Source: Nitrososphaerota archaeon (GTDB lineage: Archaea; Thermoproteota; Nitrososphaeria; Nitrososphaerales; Gagatemarchaeaceae). Taken from it: a stretch of DNA of 5,284 bases. A model generated the notes under the pieces. That model did not search any database and had not been told where the DNA came from. It was given only the letters and a program-made list of their open reading frames with translations. Of this stretch, positions 1 through 3,427 are shown piece after piece (positions within the stretch are counted from its first letter, which is position 1; each line of letters starts with the position of its first letter). Location of the stretch: assembly GCA_005877365.1 (NCBI GenBank), contig VBPP01000334.1:1-5284 (forward strand), read 5' to 3'. A program made the position numbers and the translations under genes.

Positions 1-78
1 TTCTGCGAGGCGCGCTCCAGCCGATCTCGCTTGCCCTATGGCATAATCCGCGAGGGCCTTCAGCTCCTCGAGCTTCAA
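1..78 (-). CDS. N-terminus of a protein running off the left edge (possibly TldD/PmbA-like)
   Basis: Reading the minus strand from a TTG at 78-76 gives 26 uninterrupted codons beginning LKLEELKALADYAIGQARSA and ending GARLAE at the window edge. This is an amphipathic, Ala/Leu-rich helix. The pattern of a short helix with ADYA, then a helix with AGARLAE, resembles the opening of TldD/PmbA-type metalloprotease-related proteins, but 26 residues are too few to assign a family. The frame stays open upstream of the TTG to at least position 120, with no ATG or GTG there, so the TTG is the most likely start. An AT-rich box at 101-108 lies about 26 bp upstream, which suits a leaderless transcript. The gene is divergent from the small membrane protein gene at 194. 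Confidence 0.5.
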   Translation of the reverse strand, partial: MKLEELKALADYAIGQARSAGARLAE

Positions 79-100
79 TATCAGGCAGCGAATCCTAACC

Positions 101-108
101 TTATTTTT
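101..108 (-). promoter_or_regulatory. Candidate TATA box (AAAAATAA) for the left-edge gene
   Basis: On the minus strand the sequence reads AAAAATAAGG. Its centre is about 26 bp upstream of the TTG at 78, the usual archaeal TATA-to-start-site distance, so transcription could begin at the start codon itself. No Shine-Dalgarno motif precedes the TTG, in line with a leaderless mRNA. The upstream BRE (purine) element is not convincing. This is an inference from position and composition only. Confidence 0.35.
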
Positions 109-165
109 GCGTTGCGTTGATTCAGCGGCTATCTCCCCGGAGTTGATAGAGCTCCCCGGACAACG

Positions 166-173
166 GATAAATA
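166..173 (+). promoter_or_regulatory. Candidate AT-rich promoter element (GATAAATA)
   Basis: GATAAATA is the most TATA-like plus-strand sequence in the 79-193 intergenic region. Its spacing would put transcription start near 194-198, at or just past the ATG, which conflicts with use of the Shine-Dalgarno sequence at 182-189. The weaker TTGATAGA at 143-150 would leave the ribosome-binding site in the mRNA. Which one is used cannot be decided from sequence. Confidence 0.2.
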
Positions 174-181
174 GCGTGCAG

Positions 182-189
182 GGAGGTGA
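182..189 (+). promoter_or_regulatory. Strong Shine-Dalgarno site (GGAGGTGA) setting the start at 194
   Basis: GGAGGTGA is an eight-base match to the complement of the 16S rRNA 3' end and lies 4 bp before the ATG at 194. It decides in favour of this ATG over the in-frame TTG at 107, which has no such motif. Confidence 0.75.
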
Positions 190-193
190 GTGC

Positions 194-322
194 ATGTTGG
201 CATTCGCGTCACTCCCACTCGCTGTAGGCGCTGAGACGCTGCAAGCGATGGAGGTTCTCGCGGTGGCGATAGGGATTGCTGGGATAGCGATCCTGATTCT
301 CTTCGCGAAGAGAAAGATCTAG
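194..322 (+). CDS. Small single-span membrane protein, 42 aa
   Basis: I do not recognise a family. The protein starts MLAFASLPLAVGAETLQAM and then has one hydrophobic stretch, roughly residues 19-38 (MEVLAVAIGIAGIAILILF), ending in the basic tail AKRKI. By the positive-inside rule the short C-terminal tail is predicted to be cytoplasmic. The first part (residues 1-12) is also mildly hydrophobic and could be a second membrane-associated segment. The ATG at 194 was chosen because of the near-perfect Shine-Dalgarno sequence 4 bp upstream. The stop is 3 bp before the HAD phosphatase ATG, which suggests co-transcription and translational coupling. A function as membrane anchor or regulator is unsupported. 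The good ribosome-binding site and tight gene spacing are the main reasons to believe it is a real gene. Confidence 0.65.
   Translation: MLAFASLPLAVGAETLQAMEVLAVAIGIAGIAILILFAKRKI
297..314. repeat. Perfect 18-bp palindrome just before the HAD gene
   Basis: TTCTCTTCGCGAAGAGAA is identical to its own reverse complement. It covers the last codons of the small membrane protein (encoding ILFAKRK) and ends 11 bp before the HAD start codon. As RNA it could form a 7-bp stem with a CGCG loop and would hide the purine-rich GAAGAGAAAG in front of the ATG. As DNA it could be an operator half-site pair. The palindrome is directly visible; any function is inferred. Confidence 0.6.
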
Positions 323-325
323 TGG

Positions 326-994
326 ATGATCCGAGCCGTAATCTTCGACGTCGACGGCACGCTAGTGACGTTCACCTTCGATATCGTCGGAACGCGGAGC
401 GCGTTAATCGGGGAGCTACTCAGTAGGGGCTATTCGACGACGAACCTGACCACCACGACGCTCACGCAGGTCATCCTTGACTCGGCCAAGGAGCAGATCG
501 ATTCCGGGCAGGTGAAGGACGACTACCAGACACTCAGGTCTAGGGTCTACTCGATGCTAGACAGGTTCGAGCTGGATTCGGCGAGGGAGGCGAAACCCAT
601 TCATGGAACGCTGAAGACTCTGAAGACGTTGCGACTCTCCTCAATAAGGCTCGGTGCCTTGACGAACAGCGGGAGGGCTGGCGCGACGAAGGTCCTCAAG
701 AAGGGCGGACTGATGAATGTCTTCGAGCTGATTCTCACGCGAGACGATGTCCCGGCTATGAAACCCAAGCCGGACGGAATCCTGAGGGCGCTGGACCTCC
801 TTAACCTCTCGAAGGACGAGCTACTCTGCGTCGGTGACAGCGTCATCGACATCCAAGCTGCCGACGCCGCCGGTGTTAGGGTCGCCTCCGTTGCGACGGG
901 AAACTACAGCCGCGAAAGGCTCCAGGCTGAGGGAGCTGACCTGATAATGAGTTCTATCTCTGAACTTCCCGCGCTACTCCGGACCCTCTCCTAG
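326..994 (+). CDS. HAD-superfamily hydrolase, phosphoglycolate phosphatase-like (subfamily IA)
   Basis: This 222-residue cytoplasmic protein carries all four HAD motifs. Motif I is DVDGT at residues 8-12, with nucleophile Asp8 and acid/base Asp10. Motif II is TNS at 113-115. Motif III is the Lys of KPKPDG, around residue 146. Motif IV is GDSVIDI, with Asp171 and Asp175 binding Mg2+. Residues 15-90 form the helical cap inserted between motifs I and II, typical of subfamily IA (C1 cap). Family members dephosphorylate small phosphoesters through an aspartyl-phosphate intermediate. Phosphoglycolate phosphatase or a nucleotide/sugar phosphatase is possible, but the substrate cannot be read from sequence. 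The length is normal for the family. The ATG at 326 has only a weak purine-rich tract upstream and lies 3 bp after the stop of the small membrane gene, so translation may be coupled. The gene converges on the aminopeptidase gene. Confidence 0.88.
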   Translation: MIRAVIFDVDGTLVTFTFDIVGTRSALIGELLSRGYSTTNLTTTTLTQVILDSAKEQIDSGQVKDDYQTLRSRVYSMLDRFELDSAREAKPIHGTLKTLKTLRLSSIRLGALTNSGRAGATKVLKKGGLMNVFELILTRDDVPAMKPKPDGILRALDLLNLSKDELLCVGDSVIDIQAADAAGVRVASVATGNYSRERLQAEGADLIMSSISELPALLRTLS

Positions 995-995
995 C

Positions 996-1312
996 TTAGG
1001 GGTCTGTGGGTCGGTCGAGTCTTGACAGCCGCTCGCGTAGCTCCCTGTTTTCCTTCTTCAACCCCTCTACTTCTTCCCCGAGCTTAGCGATGGAGCTTAT
1101 CGTCTCCGCTGTCCCTAGTAACTCATAGTAGACTTCCAGTGCCCTCCTCCTGACCCTGGTGTCCCGGTCCGACACAGACGCGCGCTTGAGCTCCTCCAGC
1201 ATCCTTCTCTCCGCGAGTCTCGGAGCAACTTGGTCGGCGACATAATACCTCACACGAAACTCCTTGTCGCGGAGAAGTATCTCCTTCAGTGTGGCCACTT
1301 CGTCTTCTAGCC
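996..1312 (-). CDS. M1 aminopeptidase fragment 3: last HEAT repeats and coiled-coil tail
   Basis: In a third frame the HEAT region continues without a gap: RRLEDEVATLKEILLRDKEF, then RVRYYVADQVAPRLAERRML, then a repeat with DTRVRRRALEVYYELL. It ends in a charged heptad-like coiled coil (LGEEVEGLKKENRELRERL) and TAA at 998-996. A GTG at 1298 could start a separate 100-residue protein, but no ribosome-binding site precedes it and the sequence begins mid-repeat, so it is better read as the true C-terminus of the aminopeptidase. The two frames overlap only between stop codons at 1307-1309 and 1320-1322, which confines the shift to about 1310-1319 (GCCGCCGGC context). Its stop lies 1 bp from the convergent HAD stop. 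Confidence 0.7.
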
Positions 1313-2869
1313 GGCGGCGTCAAGACAGGCCTCCGTAAGGGTGAAGTTGGGAGAGTTGATCTTCATCGCCTTTTTCAACAGCTGCAGAGCTCCGTCTGCC
1401 TGCGCCTTCGCGAGAGAGATTGCCGCCTCGCACTGAAGGTAAGGGCTCTCGTCACTAAGGAGAAGTTCTGCGAGGAGCTTGTATCCTCCCCGGTCCTTGA
1501 AGTTGGCGAGGGCCCTCGCGAGCGCCCTTCTCACCCTTCTGTTCTCAGGTATGCCGAGAGAGAGAATAGAGGTCAGCGCCTCCTCGGTCCCGACCTCGCC
1601 GAGGGCCTCTAGAGCCCTGGCTCTGACAATCCATGATGGGTCGGTCAACGCGGCTTCCTTCAGGGGGGCCAACACCGCATTGTTCTTCGTGGAGCCTAGG
1701 TCGGCTGCCGCCCTCGCCCGGCTCGAGGCGTCGATGCTTTCTCTCAGTTGATTGGCGAGTAGTTGGAAACTCTTCCCAAACTTGACCTTCTTCAGGATCC
1801 ATTCTTCCGGGTCGAACTCCACTATCCTCGGCTTCGAGCCTAGCTCGAAGGTGAGCTTCTCCTCAGCGGAGGAGAGAAGAACCCTCCTCTTCATTCTACC
1901 CTTCCGCGTGTAGAAGACGATATCACACGGCAACCTGAAGATCGGTGTCTGCTCGTCAGTCAGCTGCCTCTGTCTCACGGTGAGGTTGGCGGTCGACCCG
2001 ACCTCGTCCCAGGAGTATTCTATCTCAAATTCCGGGTATCCCGCCTTAAAGAAGAACTCCTCAAAGTGCTCTTCAAGCGTCTCTCCGCTAACCCTCTCGA
2101 GAGCCTTCCTCAGGTCGTGAGTCTCGGCGTTCTCCCTTGAAAACTGCCTGAGGTACTCCTGAACACCTTTGAAGAACAAGTCGTCGCCGAGGACGTACCT
2201 CAGCTGATGTATCATCCAGGCCCCCTTTTCGTATGTCGCGGAGTCGAAGAGGTCGTCGGGGTAGACGTAATTCCTCTCAACGATAGGTCTTCGGTAGGAG
2301 GTCTCCTCTTCGTCGAAATAGAGTTCTGCCTTCAAGGACATGTCCCACCTTAGAAGGTCGACGCCCTTCTCCTTCTCAAGGTACAGGCACTGAAAGTAAG
2401 AAGCGAAGCCTTCGTTCAGCCACGCGTGGGTCCAGTCGGCGCAGGTCACGAGGTCGCTGAACCATTGATGGGCGAGTTCGTGCGCGACCAGGTTGACCGC
2501 GTTCTGCCCCTCCCTCGAATACGAGACTTGGAAGTCCTCCTCGGACCTCTCGTCTGGGTAGTAGGTAGTCGCGAGAGTCGTGGCGGAGATGTTCTCCATC
2601 CCCCCGTAGATGAAATCCTCGACCGTGGTCTGCGCGTACTTTGCGTACGGGTACTTGATCCCTGTCAGCTCCCCAAAGACTTTCATCATCTTCGCCGTCT
2701 CCCCGAAGTATCTGGGAACGTCGTTCCTCTTCCCTTCTGGAAAATAGTACTCGAGACTTATGCCGTCCACCTCCTCCTTCTTGACTCCGAACTTTCCGAC
2801 GACGAAAGAGTTGAGGTAGCTGGAGTGAGGCGTCTCCTCCTTCCAGTGGTAAGTCACCTTGTCTCGATG
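1307..2869 (-). CDS. M1 aminopeptidase fragment 2: catalytic domain and first HEAT repeats
   Basis: Family-like sequence starts at about 2869 (RDKVTYHWKEETPHSSYLNS). The frame itself is open to at least 2917, but that extra part overlaps fragment 1 out of frame and is not family-like. The substrate N-terminus motif GGMEN is at 2591-2605 (the usual form is GAMEN). The zinc site HELAH is at 2468-2482, and the third zinc ligand is the Glu of LNEG at 2411-2413, exactly 18 residues after the second His. The transition-state Tyr is in SATYEKG, near 2231-2233. After a beta domain ending at EFDPEEW, HEAT-like helical pairs begin (PSWIVRARALEALGEVG, NRRVRRALARALANF, SPYLQCEAAISLAKA). The frame ends at TAG 1309-1307 after EACLDAAG, in the middle of a HEAT helix. 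All residues needed for catalysis are present. Confidence 0.85.
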   Translation of the reverse strand, partial: HRDKVTYHWKEETPHSSYLNSFVVGKFGVKKEEVDGISLEYYFPEGKRNDVPRYFGETAKMMKVFGELTGIKYPYAKYAQTTVEDFIYGGMENISATTLATTYYPDERSEEDFQVSYSREGQNAVNLVAHELAHQWFSDLVTCADWTHAWLNEGFASYFQCLYLEKEKGVDLLRWDMSLKAELYFDEEETSYRRPIVERNYVYPDDLFDSATYEKGAWMIHQLRYVLGDDLFFKGVQEYLRQFSRENAETHDLRKALERVSGETLEEHFEEFFFKAGYPEFEIEYSWDEVGSTANLTVRQRQLTDEQTPIFRLPCDIVFYTRKGRMKRRVLLSSAEEKLTFELGSKPRIVEFDPEEWILKKVKFGKSFQLLANQLRESIDASSRARAAADLGSTKNNAVLAPLKEAALTDPSWIVRARALEALGEVGTEEALTSILSLGIPENRRVRRALARALANFKDRGGYKLLAELLLSDESPYLQCEAAISLAKAQADGALQLLKKAMKINSPNFTLTEACLDAAG

Positions 2870-3351
2870 TAGCAGGGGAACCAGTAACTCGCGAACTCCG
2901 TCTCCGACTGCGTCCAAGCCTGAACCTCCTTCTCGGGGTAGGCCTCGTCAGGCTGAATGAAGTACACCCCCTGAGTCGGCGAGGCTGCGTACGAGACGAG
3001 TACCTCGTGCTCCCCCCGGCTCAGGGGAGAGTCGGCGATGACGACCAACTTCTCGTTGTCGTACTCGTACCTGCACTCTCCTCCGTCTAGTGTAACCATC
3101 GAGATATGCATCGCCCGCGCGTCGAGCTCGATCCGTTGAAGGGACCTTAGGGGAACGATCCTTAGGGAGGCTCTACCCTCGAGGCGCTTCCGCTGAAGGT
3201 CCACCTCGATTTCCAGCTTGAGGTGTCCGGTGTGGAATGCCTTGCTCCGGGCGAAGTGAGGCCTCGACTCGGGGAGGTAGAATGACCTGTACCTCCTCTC
3301 GCCCGATGTCACGAAGACCGCGCCCCTTCGGTCCTCTGAAAAGCTTTCCAA
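2854..3351 (-). CDS. M1 aminopeptidase fragment 1: N-terminal beta-sandwich domain
   Basis: This 165-residue frame holds the substrate-anchoring N-terminal M1 domain. Visible features are the YRSFYLPESRPHFA lead-in, the beta strands KLEIEVDLQRKRLEGRASLRI near residues 45-65, and the conserved block SETEFASYWFPCY at residues 149-161. The frame then reads IETR and stops. The start is a TTG at 3351 with no good Shine-Dalgarno site at normal distance; a GGGGG tract lies about 13 bp upstream. A TATA-like box about 27 bp upstream makes a leaderless start plausible. An ATG at 3391 lies in another frame and does not lead into the domain. In intact relatives FPCY is followed by about 40 more residues of this domain, which I do not find in any frame here. 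Confidence 0.75.
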   Translation of the reverse strand: MESFSEDRRGAVFVTSGERRYRSFYLPESRPHFARSKAFHTGHLKLEIEVDLQRKRLEGRASLRIVPLRSLQRIELDARAMHISMVTLDGGECRYEYDNEKLVVIADSPLSRGEHEVLVSYAASPTQGVYFIQPDEAYPEKEVQAWTQSETEFASYWFPCYIETR

Positions 3352-3375
3352 GGTGGATATGCATCCCCCTGCGCG

Positions 3376-3382
3376 AAATAAT
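3376..3382 (-). promoter_or_regulatory. Candidate TATA box (ATTATTT) for the aminopeptidase gene
   Basis: In the 76-bp gap between the purD-like stop (3428) and the aminopeptidase TTG (3351), the minus strand reads CCATTATTTCG. Its centre is about 27 bp upstream of the TTG, so the start site would fall at the start codon. The rest of the gap holds only GACGAGTCGTC just after the purD-like stop, with no T-tract terminator. This is a positional inference. Confidence 0.35.
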
Positions 3383-3427
3383 GGCAGACATTGAGAGTTG
3401 GACCGAACGGCAGGGTTGACGACTCGT

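Larger units (their letters stand above)
996..3351 (-). pseudogene. M1-family zinc aminopeptidase with HEAT-repeat C-terminus, split over three frames
   Basis: Three consecutive minus-strand reading frames (2854-3351, 1307-2869 and 996-about 1312) together encode one M1 (gluzincin) aminopeptidase. These cytoplasmic enzymes remove N-terminal residues from peptides downstream of the proteasome. The order is N-terminal beta-sandwich domain, catalytic domain with GGMEN and HELAH-X18-E, a short beta domain, a HEAT-repeat superhelix, and a C-terminal coiled coil. The joined length is close to 795 residues, and about 40 residues expected after FPCY are absent. The first break therefore combines a deletion with a frameshift, while the second looks like a one-base change. 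Apart from the two shifts there is no internal stop and the catalytic residues are intact, so the damage is very recent or the consensus sequence contains errors. No signal peptide is visible. Confidence 0.8.

Noticed and set aside
107..193. N-terminal extension of the small membrane protein from a TTG at 107
   Set aside because: The perfect GGAGGTGA site is placed for the ATG at 194; the extension has no ribosome-binding site and would cover the divergent promoter region.
1289..1802. Several plus- and minus-strand open frames of 85-107 codons over the HEAT region
   Set aside because: They are out-of-frame shadows of HEAT-repeat coding sequence, rich in Arg, Ser and Pro, with no start signals.
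2426..2872. Plus-strand open frame of 148 codons opposite the aminopeptidase catalytic domain
   Set aside because: The opposite strand encodes GGMEN, HELAH-X18-E and other M1 motifs; the plus frame has no recognisable domain or ribosome-binding site.
3006..3028. CTCCCC...GGGGAG inverted repeat
   Set aside because: It lies inside the M1 N-terminal coding sequence, is short and C/G-rich, and is explained by codons for DSPLSRGEH.
3173..3391. Minus-strand ATG frame (MSAIISRRGMHIHLGK...) at the aminopeptidase start
   Set aside because: It runs in a different frame from the M1 N-terminal domain, and its sequence after the first residues is Arg/Gly-rich and not family-like.
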